Assembly (NCBI GenBank): GCA_949130485.1
Contig: OX422205.1
Span: forward strand, 3,020,415 to 3,084,414
Origin: Agelas oroides
Taxonomy: Eukaryota; Porifera; Demospongiae; Agelasida; Agelasidae
DNA length: 64,000 bases
Reading direction: 5' to 3'
Below, in pieces: positions 22,601 to 35,302 of this stretch. A program made the position numbers and the translations under genes. Under the pieces are notes generated by a model. The model was not told the DNA's origin. It made no database searches and saw only the letters and a program-made list of their open reading frames with translations. Numbering within the stretch: position 1 is the stretch's first letter; each line of letters opens with the position of its first letter.

Positions 22601-25600
22601 GTGCCATGAAGGATGGAAAAGTAGTTTTCACCACTTTGGATCTCTTGTGAAGCTCGTGTAGGGCTGTTTTGGGGCCAGGAAAGATCGAGAAAGGAATTTT
22701 CACGACAGTGGAAGTGCTGTAATGTTCGTGCAGGCCTGTTTAAGTATCAGGAAAGATCGAGAAAGCAGTTTTCATCACTGTATGTGCTGGGTAATACGTG
22801 CAGGCCTGTTTAAGTACCGGGATGGTTCGACAAAGCCATTTTCACCACTGTGGAAGGTCCTGTGAAGCTCGTGCAAGCCTGTTTAAATGCCAAGGAAGAT
22901 GGGGAAAGCAATTTTCTCTAGTGTTGAGTTCCTGTGAAGCACGTGCAGGGCTGTTAAAGTGCCAGCGAAGGCGGAGATAGCAGTTTTCACCACTGTGGAG
23001 GTGTTGTGAGGCTCGTTCATTCCTGGTTTGTAACCAGGAAAGATCGAGAAAGCAATTATCATCATCGTGGAGGTGCTGTGAACCACGTGCAGACCTGTTT
23101 AAGTGCCAAAAAAGAAGTTGAAAGCAGTTTTCACTACTGTGGATGTCTGCTGAAGCTCGTGCAAGCTTATTTTAGTGCCAGGAACGATCGAGAAAGCAGT
23201 TTTGATCATTGTGTAGGTGCTGCGAAGCACGTACAGGCCTGTTTAAGTACCTGCAAGGACGGAGAAAGCAGTTTTCAATACTATGGAGGTATTGTGAAGC
23301 TCGTGCAAGCCCATTTCAGTGCCAAGAAAAACAGCGAGAAAGCAGTTGTCATCACTTTGGGGGTGATGAGCAAGTCGTGCTGGTATGTTTAAGTGGCTGG
23401 AAGGTCGAACAAATCCATTTTAACCACTGTGGAGGTCCTGTGAAGCTCGTGCAAGCCTGTTGATGTGTGCGAAGGTGCAAGAAATCCATTTTAACCACTG
23501 TGGCGGTCATGTTAAGCTCGTGCAAGCCTGTTAAAGTGCCAGGGGAGCTGAAGAAAGCATATTTTCTCTAGTGTGGAGGTCTTGTGAAGCATGTGCAGGC
23601 CTGATAAAGTGCCAGGGAGATAGCAGTTTTCACCACTGTTGAGGTGTTGTGAGGGTTGTGCACGCCTGGTTTGGTGCCAGGAAAGATCGAGAAAGCAATT
23701 TTCATCACCGTGGGGGTGCTGTGAAGCACATGCAGGCCTGTTTAAGTGCCTGCATGGACGGAGAAAGCAGTTTTCAAGACTATGGAGGTATTGTGAAGCT
23801 CGTGCAAGCCCATTTCATTGCCAGGAAAAGAGCGAGAAAGCAGTTTTCATCACTGTGGGGGTGCTGAGTAACTCGTGCAGGTATGTTTAATTGGCTGGAA
23901 AGTCGGACAAGCCATTTTAACCACTGTGGACGTCATGGGAAGGTCGTGCAAGCCTGTTTAAATTCCAGGGGAGATGAGGAAATCAATTTTTCTCTAGTGT
24001 GGAGGTCCTGTGTTGCTCGTGCAGGCCCGTTGAAGTGTCAGCAAAGACGGAGGTAGCAGTTTTCACCACTGTGAAGGTGTTGTGAGGCTCGTGCAAGCCT
24101 GGTTTGGTACCAGGAAAGACCGAGAAAGCAAATTTCATCACCGTGGAGGTGCTGTGAAGCTTGTGCAGGCCTGTTTAAGTGCCAGGAAGGACGGAGAAAG
24201 CAGTTTCACCGCTGTGTAGGTCTTGTGAAGCTCGTGCAAGCCAGTTTAAATCCCAGGGGAGATGAGCAAAGCATATTTTCCCTAGTGTGGAGGCGGTGTG
24301 ATGCACGTACATGCCAGTTTAAGTGCCACGAAAGATGGAGAAAGCAGTTGACACCACCGTGGAGGTCTTGTGAAGCTCGTTCAAGACTGTTTAAGTGCCA
24401 AGAAAGACGGTGAAAGTAGTTTTCACTATTGTAGAGGTTTGCTGAAGCTCGTATAAGCTTATTTTAAGGCCAGTAAAGATCAAGAAAGCAGTTTTGATCA
24501 CTGTGTATGTGCTGTGAAGCACGTGCAGGGCTGTTTAAGGGCCAGCAAAGACGGAGATAGCAGTTATCACCACTGTGGAGGTATTGTGAAGCTCGTGCAA
24601 TCCCATTTCAGTACCAGGAAAGAGCGAGAAAGCAGTTTTCATCACTGTGGGGGTGCTGAGTAGTTCGTGCAGGTATGTTTAAGTGGCTGGAAGGTCGGAC
24701 AAAGCCATTTTAACCACTGTGGAGGTCCTGTGAAGCTTGTTCAAGCCTGTTGATGTGTGCGAATGTGCAAGAAATCCATTTTAACCTCTGTGGAGGTCAT
24801 TTGAAGCTCGTGCAAGCCTGTTTAAATGCCAGGGGAGATGAGGAAAGCAAGTTTTCTTAAGTGTGGAGGTCCTGTGAACCTCGTGCAGGCCTGTTTATGT
24901 GCCAGGAAAGACGGAGAAAGCAGTTTTCACCAGTGTGTAGGTCGTGTGAAGCACGTGCAAGCATGTTTAAATGCCAGGGGAGATGAGGAATTCATATTTT
25001 CTGTACTGTGGAGGTGATGTGATGCACGTACAAGCCTGTTTAGGTGCCATGAAGGATGGAAATGTAGTTTTCACCACTCTGGAGCTCTTGTGAAGCACGT
25101 GCAACGCTGTTTTGGGGTCAGGAAAGATCGAGAGTGGAATTTTCACGACTGTGGAAGTGCTGTAAAGTTCGTGCAGGCCTGTTTAAGTCTCAGGAAGATC
25201 GAGAAGGCAGTTTTCATCACTGCGTATGTGCTTGGTAATACATGCAGGCCTGTATAAGTGCCGGAGCGGATCAACAAAGCCATTTCAACGCTGTGGAAGT
25301 CCTGTGAAGCTCGTGCAATCCTGTTTAAATGCCAGGGAAGATGAGGAAAGCAATTTTCTCTAGTGTTGAGTTCCTGTGAAGCACGTGCAGGCCTGTTAAA
25401 GTGCCAGCAAAGACGGAGATAGCAGTTTTCACCAGAGTTGAGGTGTTGTTAGGCTCGTGCAAGCCTGGTTTGGTACCAGGAAAGATCGAGAAAGCAATTT
25501 ACATCACCCTGGAGGTGCTGAGTAACTCGTGCAGGTGTGTTTAAGTGGCTGGAAGGTCGGACAAAGCCATTTTAACCACTGTGGAAGTCCTGTGAAGCTC

Positions 25601-28600
25601 GTGCAGGCCTGTTGATGTGCGGGAAGGTGTGAGAAAGCCATTTTAACCACTGTGGAGGTCATGTGAAGCTCGTGCAAACCTGTTTAAATGCCAGGGGAGA
25701 TGAGGAAAGCAAATTTTCTTAAGTGTGGAGGTCCTGTGAACCTCGTGCAGGCCTGTTTATGTGCCATCAATGACGGAGAAAGCAGTTTTCACCACTGTGT
25801 AGGTCTTGTGAAGCTCGTGCAAGCATGTTTAAATGCCAGGGGAGATGAGGAATGCATATTTTCTGTACTGTGGAGGTGATGTGATGCACGTACAAGCCTC
25901 TTTAGGTGCCATGAAGGATGGAAAAGTAGTTTTCACCACTCTGGAGCTCTTGTGAAGCTCGTGCAAGGCTGTTTTGTGGTGAGGAAACATCGACAGACGA
26001 ATTTTCACGACTGTGGAGATGCTGTAAAGTTCGTGCAGGCCTGTTTGAGTGTCAGGAAAGATCGAGAAGGCAGTTTTCATCACTGTGTATGTGCTGGATA
26101 ATACATGCAGGCCTGTATAAGTGCCGGGGTAGTTCGACAAAGCCATTTCAACGCTGTGGAAGTCCTGTGAAGCTCGTGCAAGCCTGTTTAAATGCCAGGG
26201 AAGATGAGGAAAGCAATGTTCTGAAGTGTTGAGTTCCTGTGAAGCACGTGCAGGCGTGTTTAAGTGTCAGCAAAGCCGGAGATAGCAGTTTTCAACAGAG
26301 TTGAGGTGTTGTGAGGCTCGTGCAAGCCTGGTTTGGTACAAGGAAAGATCGAGAAAGCAATTTTCATCATTCTGGAGGTGCTGTGAAGCACGTGCAGGCC
26401 TGTTTAAGTGCCAAAAAAGACGGTGAAAGCAGCTTTAACTACTGTAGAGGTCTGCTGAAGGTCGTGAAAGCTTATTTTTGTGCCAGGAAAGATCTAGAAA
26501 GCGGTTTTGATCAGTGTGTAGGTGCTGTGAAGCACGTGCAGGCCTGTTTAAGTACCTGCAAGGACAGAGAAAGCAGTTTTCAAGACTATGGAGGTATTGT
26601 GAAGCTTGTGCAAGCCCATTTCAGTGTCAGGAAAGAGCGAGAAAGCAGGTTTTCATCACTGTGTATGTGCTGGGTAATACGTGCAGGCCTGTTTAAGTGC
26701 CATGACGGTTCGACAAAGCCATTTTAACCCCTGTGGAAGTCATGTTAAGCTCGTGCAAGCCTGTTTAAATGCCAGGGGAGATGAAGAAAGCAAATTTTCT
26801 CTAGTGTGGAGGTCCTGTGTAGCTCGTGCAGTCCTGTTAAAGTGCCAGCAAAGACGGAGATAGCAGCTTTCACCACTGTGGAGGCGTTGTGAACCTCGTG
26901 CAAGTCCATTTCAGTGCCATGAAAGAGCAAGAAAGCAGTTTTCATCACTGTGGGGGTGCTGAGTAACTCGCACAGGTATGTTTAAGTGGCTGGAAGGTCG
27001 GACAAAGCCATTTTAACCACTGTTGAGGTCCTGTGAAACTCGTGCAGGCCTGTTGATGTGCGGGAAGGTGCGAGAAAGCCACTTTAACCACTGTGGTGGT
27101 CATGTGAAGCTCGTGCAAACCTGTTTAAATGGCAGGGGAGATGAGCAAAGCAAATTTGCTTAAGTGTGGAGGTCCTGTGAACCTCGTGCAGGCCTGTTTA
27201 TGTGCCAGGAAAGACGGAGAAAGCAGTTTTCACCACTGTGTAGGTCTTGTGAAGCTCGTGCAAGCATGTTTAAATGCCAGGGGAGATGAGGAATGCATAT
27301 TTTCTGTACTGTGGAGGTGATGTGATGCACGTACAAGCCTGTTTAAGTGTCACGAAGGATGGAAAAGTAGTTTTCACCACTCTGGAGCTCTTGTGAAGCT
27401 CGTGCAAGGCTGTTTTGGGGTCAGGAAAGATCGAGAGAGGAATTTTCACGACTGTGGAAGTGCTGTAAAGTTCGTGCAGGCCTGTTTAAGTGTCAGGAAA
27501 GTTCGAGAAGGCAGTTTTCATCACTGCGTATGTGCTGGGTAATACATGCAGGCCTGTATAAGTGCCGGAGCGGTTCCACAAAGCCATTACAACGCTGTGG
27601 AAGTCCTGTGAAGCTCGTGCAAGCCTGTTGAAATGCCAGGGAAGATGAGGAAAGCAATTTTCTCTAGTGTTGAGTTCCTGTGAAGCACGTGCAGGCCTGT
27701 TAAAGTGCCAGCAAAGCCGGAGATAGCAGTTTTCACCACTGTGGAGGTGTTGTGAAGCTCGTGCATGTCCATTTCAGTGCCATGAAAGAGCAAGAAAGCA
27801 GTTTTCATCGCTGTGTATGTGCTGGGTAATACGTGCAGGCTGTTTAACTGCCGGTACGGTTCGACAAACCTATTTTAACCGCTGTGGAAGTCTTGTGATG
27901 CTCGTGCAAGCCTGTTTAAATTCAAGGGAAGATGAGGAAAGCAATTTTCTCTAGTGCTGATTTTCTGTGAAGCTCGTGCAAGCCTGTGTAAATGCCAAGG
28001 GAGATTAGGAAAGCATATTTTCTCTAGTGTGGAGGTCCTGTCAAGCACGTGCAGGCCTGTTTAAGTGCCAGGAGAGACGGAGAAAGCCGTTTTAAAAACT
28101 GTGGAGGTCTTATGAAGCTGATGAAAGGCATTGTTTGGTCCAGGAAAGATCGAGAAAGCAAGTTTCGTCACCGTGGGGATGCTTTGAAGCATGTGCAGGC
28201 CTGTTAAAGTGCCAGGAAAGATCAAGAAGGCAATTTTCACGACGGTGGAAGTGTTGTAAAACTCGTCCTGGATTGTTTGAATACCAGGAAAGACGTAGAA
28301 CGCAGTTATTACCACTGTGGAGGTCTGGTAAACCTCGTGCCAGCCTGTTGAAGTGCCAGGAAAGACGGTGATCAAAACTGCTTTCTCGATCCTTCCGTGA
28401 GCTTCAGCAGACGTCCACAGTAGTCTTTTCAGGCACTTAAACAGGCCTGCACGTGCTTCACAGCACCTGCATGGTGATGAAAATTGCTTTCTAGATCTTT
28501 CCTGGTACCAAACCAGGCATGCACGAGCCTCACAACACCTCCATCTCTGTGTAGGTGCTGTGAAGCACGTGCAGGTCTATTTAAGTACCTGCAAGGACGG

Positions 28601-31600
28601 AGAAAGCAGTTTTCAACACTATGGAGGTGTTGTGAAGCTCGTTTAAGCCCATTTCAGTGCCAGGAAAGGGCGAAGAAAGCAGTTTTCATCACTGTGGGGG
28701 TGCTGAGTAACTCGTGCATGTATGTTTAAGTGGCTGGAAGGTCGGACAAAGCCATTTTAACCACTGTGGAGGGCATGTGAAACTCATGCAAGCTGCCATG
28801 GGAGATGAGGAAAGCATATTTTCTATAGTGTGGAGGTCCTGGGATGAACGTACAGGCCTGTTTAGGTGCCTGGAGAGATGGAGAAAGCTGTTTTCACCAC
28901 TGTAGAAGTCTTGTGAGGCTCGTGCAAGCCTGGTTTGGTACCATGAAAAGAGCGAGAAAGCAGTTTTCATCACTGTGGGGGTGCTGAGCAACTCGTGCAG
29001 GTATGTTTAAGTGGCTGGAAGGTCGGACAAAGCCATTTTAACCACTGTGGAGGTCCTGTGAAGCACGTGCAAGCCTGTTGATGTGTGCGAAGGTGCAAGA
29101 AATCCATTTTAACCACTGTGGCGGTCATTTTAAGCTCGTGCAAGCCTGTTAAAGTGCCAGGGGAGCTGAAGAAAGCATATTTTCTCTAGTGTGGAGGTCT
29201 TGTGAAGCATGTGCAGGCCTGTTAAAGTGCCAGGGAGATAGCAGTTTTCACCACTGTTGAGGTGTTGTGAGGCTTGTGCACGCCTGGTTTGGTACCAGGA
29301 AAGATCTAGAAAGCAATTTTCATCACCGTAGAGTTGCTGTGAAGCACGTGCAGGCCTGTTTAAATGCCTGCATGGACGGAGAAAGCAGTTTTCAAGACTA
29401 TGGAGGTATTGTGAAGCTCTTGCAAGCCCATTTCAGTGCCAGGAAAGAGCGAGAAAGCTGTTTTCATCACTGTGGGGGTGCTGAGTAACTCGTGCAGGTA
29501 TGTTTAATTGGCTGGAAAGTCGGACAAGCCATTTTAACCACTGTGGAGGTCATGTGAAGGTCGTGCAAGCCTGTTTAAATGCCAGGGGAGATGAGAAAAG
29601 CAATTTTTCTCTAGTGTGGAGGTCCTGTGTAGCTCGTGCAGGCCCGTTGAAGTGCCAGCAAAGACGGAGGTAGCAGTTTGCACCACTGTGGAGGTGTTGT
29701 GAGGCTCGTTCAAGCCTGGTTTGGTACCAGGAAAGATCGAGAAAGCAATTTTCATCATCGTGGAGGTCCTGTGAAGCTTGTGCAGGCCAGTTTAAGTGCC
29801 AAGAAGGACGGATTCACCGCTGTGTAGGTGTTGTGAAGCTCGTGCAAGCCAGTTTAAATCCCAGGGGAGATTAGGAAAGCATATTTTCTCTAGTGTGGAG
29901 GCGGTGTGATGCACGTACATGCCAGTTTAGGTGCCAGGAGAGATGGAGAAAGCAGTTGTCACCACGGTGGAGGTCTTGTGAAGCTCGTGCAAGGCTGTTT
30001 AAGTGCCAAAAAAGACGGTGAAAGTAGTTTTCACTATTGTACTGAAGCTCGTATAAGCTTATTTTCATGCCAGGAAAGATCAAGAAAGCAGTTTTGATCA
30101 CTGTGTAGGTGCTGTGAAGCACGTGCAGGGCTGTTAAAGGGACAGCAAAGACGGACATAGCAGTTTTCACCACTATGGAGGTATTGTGAAGCTCGTGCAA
30201 GCCCATTTCAGTACCACGAAAGAGCGAGAAAGCAGTTTTCATCACTGTGGGGGTGCTGAGTAACTCGTGCAGGTATGTTTAAGTGGCTGGAAAGTCGGAC
30301 AAAGCCATTTTATCCACTGTGGAGGTCCTGTGAAGCTCGTGCAAGCATGTTGATGTGTGCGAAGAAATCTATTTTAACCACTGTGGCGGTCATGTTAAGC
30401 TCGTACAAGCCTGTTAAAGTGCCAGGGGAGATGAAGAAAGCATATTTTCTCTAGTGTTGAAGTCTTGTGAATCACGTGCAGGCCTGTTAAAGTGCCAGGG
30501 AGATAGCAGTTTTCACCACTGTTGAGGTGTTGTGAGGCTTGTGAACGCCTGGTTTGGTACCAGGAAAGATCGAGAAAGCAATTTTTCATCACGGTGCAGG
30601 TGCTGCGAAGCACGTGCAGGCCTGTTTAAGTGCCACAAAAGACGGTGAAAGCAGCTTTCACTATTGTGGAGGTCTTCTGAAGCTCGTGTAAGCTTATTTT
30701 AGTGCCAGGAAAGATCGAGAAAGCAGTTTTGGTCACTGTGTAGGTGCTGTGAAGCACGTGCAGGCCTGTTTAAGTACCTGCAGGGACGGAGAAAGCAGTT
30801 TTCAAGACTATGGAGGTATTGTGAAGCTCGTGCAAGCCCATTTCCGTACCTAGAAAGAGCGGTGCTGTTCATGTGCCAGGAAAGATCGAGAAAGGAATTT
30901 TCACGACTCTGGAATTGCTATAAAGTTCGTGCAGGCCTGTTTAAGTATCAGGAAAGATTGAGAAAGCAGTTTTACTCACTGTGTATGTGGTGGGTAATAC
31001 GTGGAGGCCTGTTTAAGTGCCGGGACGGTTCGACAAAGCCATTTTAACCACTGTGGAAGTCCTGTGAAGCTCGTGCAAGCCTGTTTAAATGCCAGGGAAG
31101 GTGAGGAAAGCAATTGTTTCCAGTGTTGAGATCCTGTGAAGCATGTGCATGCCTGTTAATGTACCAGGGAGATAGAAGTTTTCACCACTGTAGAGGTGTT
31201 GTGAGGCTCGTGCAAACCTGGTTTTGTGCCAGGAAAGATCGAGAAAGCAATTTACATCACCGTGGAGGTGCTTTGAAGCACGTGCAGCCCTGTTTAAATG
31301 CCAGGGAAGGTGAGGAAAGCAATTGTTTCTAGTGTTGAGTTCCTGTGAAGCATGTGCATGCCTGTTAAAGTACCAGGGATATAGAAGTTTTCACCACTGT
31401 AGAGGTGTTGTGAGGCTCGTGCAAACCTGGTTTTGTGCCAGGAAAGATCGAGAAAGGAATTTTCATCACCGTGGAGGTGCTGTGAAGCACGTGCAGGCCT
31501 GTTTAAGTGCCAAAAAAGGCGGTGAAAGCAGTTTTGGAGGTCAGCTAAAGCTCGTGCAAGCTTATTTTAGTGCCAGGAAAGATTGAGAAAGCAGTTTTAA

Positions 31601-33472
31601 TCACTGTGTAGGCTGTTTAAATGCCAGGAAAGATCGATAAAGCCATTTTCATCACCGTGGAGGTGCTGTGAAGCATGTCCAGGCCTGTTTAAGTACCCGC
31701 AAGGATGGAGAAAGCAGTTTTCAAGACTATGGAGGTATTTTGAAGCTCGTTCAAGCCCATTTCTGTGCCAGGAAAGAGCGAGAGAGCAGTTTTCATCAAT
31801 GTGGGAGTGCTGAGTAACTCATGCAGGTATGTTTAAGTGGCTGGAATGTCGGAGAAAGCCATTTTAAGCATGTGGAGGTCCTGTGAAGCTCGTGAAGGCC
31901 TGATTATGTGCTGGGACGGTTCGAGAAACCCATTTTAACCACAGCGGAGGTCATGTGCAGGTCGTGTAAGCCTGTTTAAATGCCAGGGGAGATGAGGAAA
32001 GCAAATTTTTTCTACTGTGGAGGTGATGTGATGCACGTGCAGGCCTGTTTAAGTGCCAAAAAGGACGGTGAAAGCAGCTTTCACAACTGTGGAGGTCTGC
32101 TGAAGGTCGTGAAAGCTTATTTTTGTGCCAGGAAAGATCTAGAAAGCGGTTTTAATCAGTGTGTAAGTGCTGTGAAGCACTTGCAGGCCTGTTTAAGTAC
32201 CTGCAAGGACGGAGAAAGCAGTTTTCAAAACAATGGAGGAATTGTGAAGTGTCAGGAAAGAGCGAGAAAGTAGTTTTCATCACTGTGGGGGTGCTGAGTA
32301 ACTCGTGCAGGTATGTTTAAATGGCTGGAAGGTCGGACAAAGCCATTTTAACCACTGTGGAGGTCCTGTGAAGCTCGTGCGGGCCTGTTGAGGAAAGCAT
32401 ATTTTCTCTAGTGTGGAGGTCATGTGATACACATACAAGCCTGCTTAGGTGCCATGAAGGATGGAAAAGTGGTTTTCACCACTGTGGTAGGGCTGTTTTT
32501 TGGCCAGGAAAGATCGAGAAAGGAATTTCACGACTGTGGAAGTGCTGAAAAGTTCGTGCAGACCTGTTTAAGTATCAGGAAAGATCGAGAAAGCAGTTTT
32601 CATCACTGTGTATGTGCTGGGTAATACGTGCAGGCCTGTTTAAGTACCGGTATGGTTCGACAAACCCATTTTAACCGCTGTGGAATTCATGTGATGCTCG
32701 TGCAAGCCTGTTTCAATGCAGGGGAAGATGAAGAAAGCAATTTACTCTAGTGCTGTGTTTCTATGAAGCTCGTGCAAGCCTGTGGTAAGCATATTTTCCC
32801 GCTCGTGCAGGTGCCAGGACAGACGGAGAAAGCCATTTTTTAACCACTGTGGAGGTCTTATGAAGCTCATGCAAGGCATTTTTTTGTCCAGGAAAGATCG
32901 AGAAAGCAATTTTTGTCACCGTGGGGATGCTTTGAAGCATGTGCAGGCCTGTTAAAGTGCCAGGAAAGATGAAGGCAATTTTCACGACGGTGGAAGTGTT
33001 GTAAAACTCGTGCTTGACTGTTTGAGTACCAGGAAAAGACGTAGAACGCAGTTATTACTACTGTGAAGGTCTGGTAAACCTCGTGCCAGCCTGTTTAAGT
33101 GACAGGAAGGACGGAGACAGCCACTGTGGAGGTGTTGTGAGGCTCGTTCATGCAGGTGCTGTGAAGCCCGTGCAGGCCTGTTCAAATGCCTGTGGACGTC
33201 TACTGAAGTTCGTGGAAGGATCGAGAAAGCAGTTTTGATCACTGTGTAGGTGCTGTGAAGCACGTGCAGGTCTGTTTAAGTACCTGCAAGGACTATGGAG
33301 GTGTTGTGAAGCTCGTGTAAGCCCATTTCAGTGCCAGGAAAGGGAGAAGAAAGCAGTTTTCATCACTGTGGGGGTGCTTGAGTAACTTGTGCAGGTATGT
33401 TTAAGGGCCAAGAAAGCCGGAGAAAGCAGTTTTGACCACTTTGGAAGTCATGTGCACGCCTGTTTCACTGAA
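19656..33472 (+). repeat. 72-bp satellite array, fourth and longest block
   Basis: About 190 monomers in plus orientation, with the same type order repeated about every 1.1-1.2 kb (for example the GAGTAACTCGTGCAGGTATG type near 19924, 20930, 22291, 23868 and 25520). An inverted patch lies at 28371-28545. Monomers become more truncated and irregular after about 30.8 kb, and the array ends in degraded sequence near 33470, as expected at the edge of a satellite where homogenisation is weak. Confidence 0.9.
28371..28545 (-). repeat. Inverted patch of satellite monomers
   Basis: About 2.4 monomers on the minus strand (the TTGATCACT, GTGCCTGAAAAGACTACTG and TTTGGTACCAGGAAAG types) lie between plus-strand monomers, with abrupt joints at GACGGTG/ATCAAAACTG and CTCCATC/TCTGTGTAGG. 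Confidence 0.85.
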
Positions 33473-34304
33473 GAGGACTGCACCATCTTTACAGCATGAC
33501 AATTGATTTTTCAATCTTTCCTTGCACGAGGAATGCAGTTTTGTCCACTGTGGAGGTCTGGTGCGTTGTATGTGAACTTGAATAAGGCTGTTACACAACT
33601 TGTCAGAATCACTTGAGGTTCCGCTTGTATCATTTCTAGTGTTGCCTTCCTCAGCAGTCGCTCCAGATCTTGGATTCATAAAGCATACCAGCAAGCTAGC
33701 CTCCCAAGGTGAAATTCTACATCAAAAGTGCTGTGTCTGAGGCATTATGAAACCTATGTGACAATCAAGGTGGTGCAATTCGCATCACAAATTACTTTCT
33801 CAAGCAACAAAGTTGGATCCAGGTGGAGGCACGGACGTGAGGCTTTTAAATACTTAAGTGTCCAATGCAGATCCCACTTCTGCACTAGCTATATCTGGAC
33901 CTAACATGTCGGCATGGACTTTCATCCAAGACTCTCAGCAAAATTTTATGCAAGAGTCTGTCTCTACCTAAAAAATGAAGAACTGAATCTAAGTGGTACA
34001 CTGACCTCGTCCAGTGACTTCGTAGCTCTTCTGTACAAAGTAGTGCGCCCCCTTCACGGTACACGCATAACGCCTTCCACTTACGTCTTTCCACAAGTCT
34101 AAGGCATGAAATACAGGCAAAACGACGTGCATGGAAGTATATTGCCGACTGAAGGTACTAAAACTGGTTGTTTCTGCGTACATACGCGTGTCCACGGCCG
34201 GTAAGCCCCCAATGTCGTTGAGAGTGCTAAAGCGCGCGTCGTTTGCGCTTAACGAAGATGCTTAGTTTACTATTCACTTCACGGAAATGCTTTAAAACAG
34301 CACA
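33473..34304. other. Array edge and unique sequence before the foldback element
   Basis: A relic monomer fragment is seen at 33531-33563 (GAATGCAGTTTTGTCCACTG and TGGAGGTCTGGTG). From about 33570 the sequence is non-repetitive up to the element at 34311. ORFs of 60-97 codons on both strands have no recognised domain. Confidence 0.5.
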
Positions 34305-34350
34305 GAAGCATATGGGGCGCCGTCTGTAACTAAACTGTGTTTTCAGGGCT

Positions 34351-34840
34351 ACTTTATAAACTATGATGCTACTTTATAAACTATGTTGTTACTTTATAAA
34401 CTATGATGCTACTTTATATAAAGTACGATGCTACTTTATAAACTACGATGCTACTTTATAAACTATGATGCTACTTTACAAAGTACGATGCTACTTTATA
34501 AACTACGATGCTACTTTATAAAGTACGATGCTACTTTATAAAGTACGATGCTACTTTATAAACTATGACCCTACTTTATAAAGTACGATGCTACTTTATA
34601 AACTATGACCCTACTTTGTAAACTATGACCCTACTTTATAAACTAGGATGCTACTTTATAAACTATGACCCTACTTTATAAACTATGACCCTACTTTATA
34701 AACTAGGATGCTACTTTATAAACTATGACCCTACTTTATAAACTATGACCCTACTTTATAAACTATGACCCTACTTTATAAACTACGATGCTACTTTATA
34801 AACTATGACCCTACTTTATAAACTATGATGCTACTTTGTG
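34351..34840. repeat. 20-bp subrepeat block, left arm
   Basis: About 24 copies of a 20-bp unit, CTACTTTATAAACTATGATG and variants (CTACGATG, CTATGACC, AAGTACGATG). Some copies contain the perfect 14-bp palindrome TACTTTATAAAGTA. The block is part of the left inverted arm of the foldback element. Confidence 0.95.
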
Positions 34841-35302
34841 AACTGACCAATGGCATCTCCCGCGCTGCGCCGCGCCGGGGCGTTGGCCGCGCCGACCGCA
34901 AGGAGTATCACGTGATCTTCGTCGCTCGCAGCGCAGGAATCTCTGACTTGCTCATGAGGAAAAAATTACGGGTTTATCCCAAATTTAGATTTTAACCCTT
35001 TCCCTACGAGATTTAACTTCGCCTGCAAGCATGCATTCAGTGAGTATGCAGCACATCAAGGGAGGAGAGAACAAGTAAGCATGGTATCAGTATGGTATTA
35101 AAACTAGTCAGTATTGAATATCAGAAAAATGATGCATTTCTGGCAGCTGTGTAGCTAGGGGGAAACAGAGCGACATTTCAGAGCAGCCTCCGAGCAAAAA
35201 AGCTTGAATTATATTTTCTGTTTCTATCCATAAGCCTTGACTGGTCAACACTCTTGTGTTTGGCGCATAGCAAACCTGCTGTGCAATGTTGTGGTGTGTG
35301 TT

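Noticed and set aside
4511..33472. Dozens of ORFs of 60-148 codons encoding repeated KLVQACLSARKDGESSF-type peptides
   Set aside because: They follow the 72-bp monomer, appear on both strands and in several frames, start at arbitrary ATGs and are broken by stops and by 70- or 73-bp monomers. Treated as repeat by-products, not genes.
4511..33472. CRISPR array
   Set aside because: The repeated unit has no constant short repeat separated by unrelated spacers; whole 72-bp monomers are homologous, and the context is eukaryotic.
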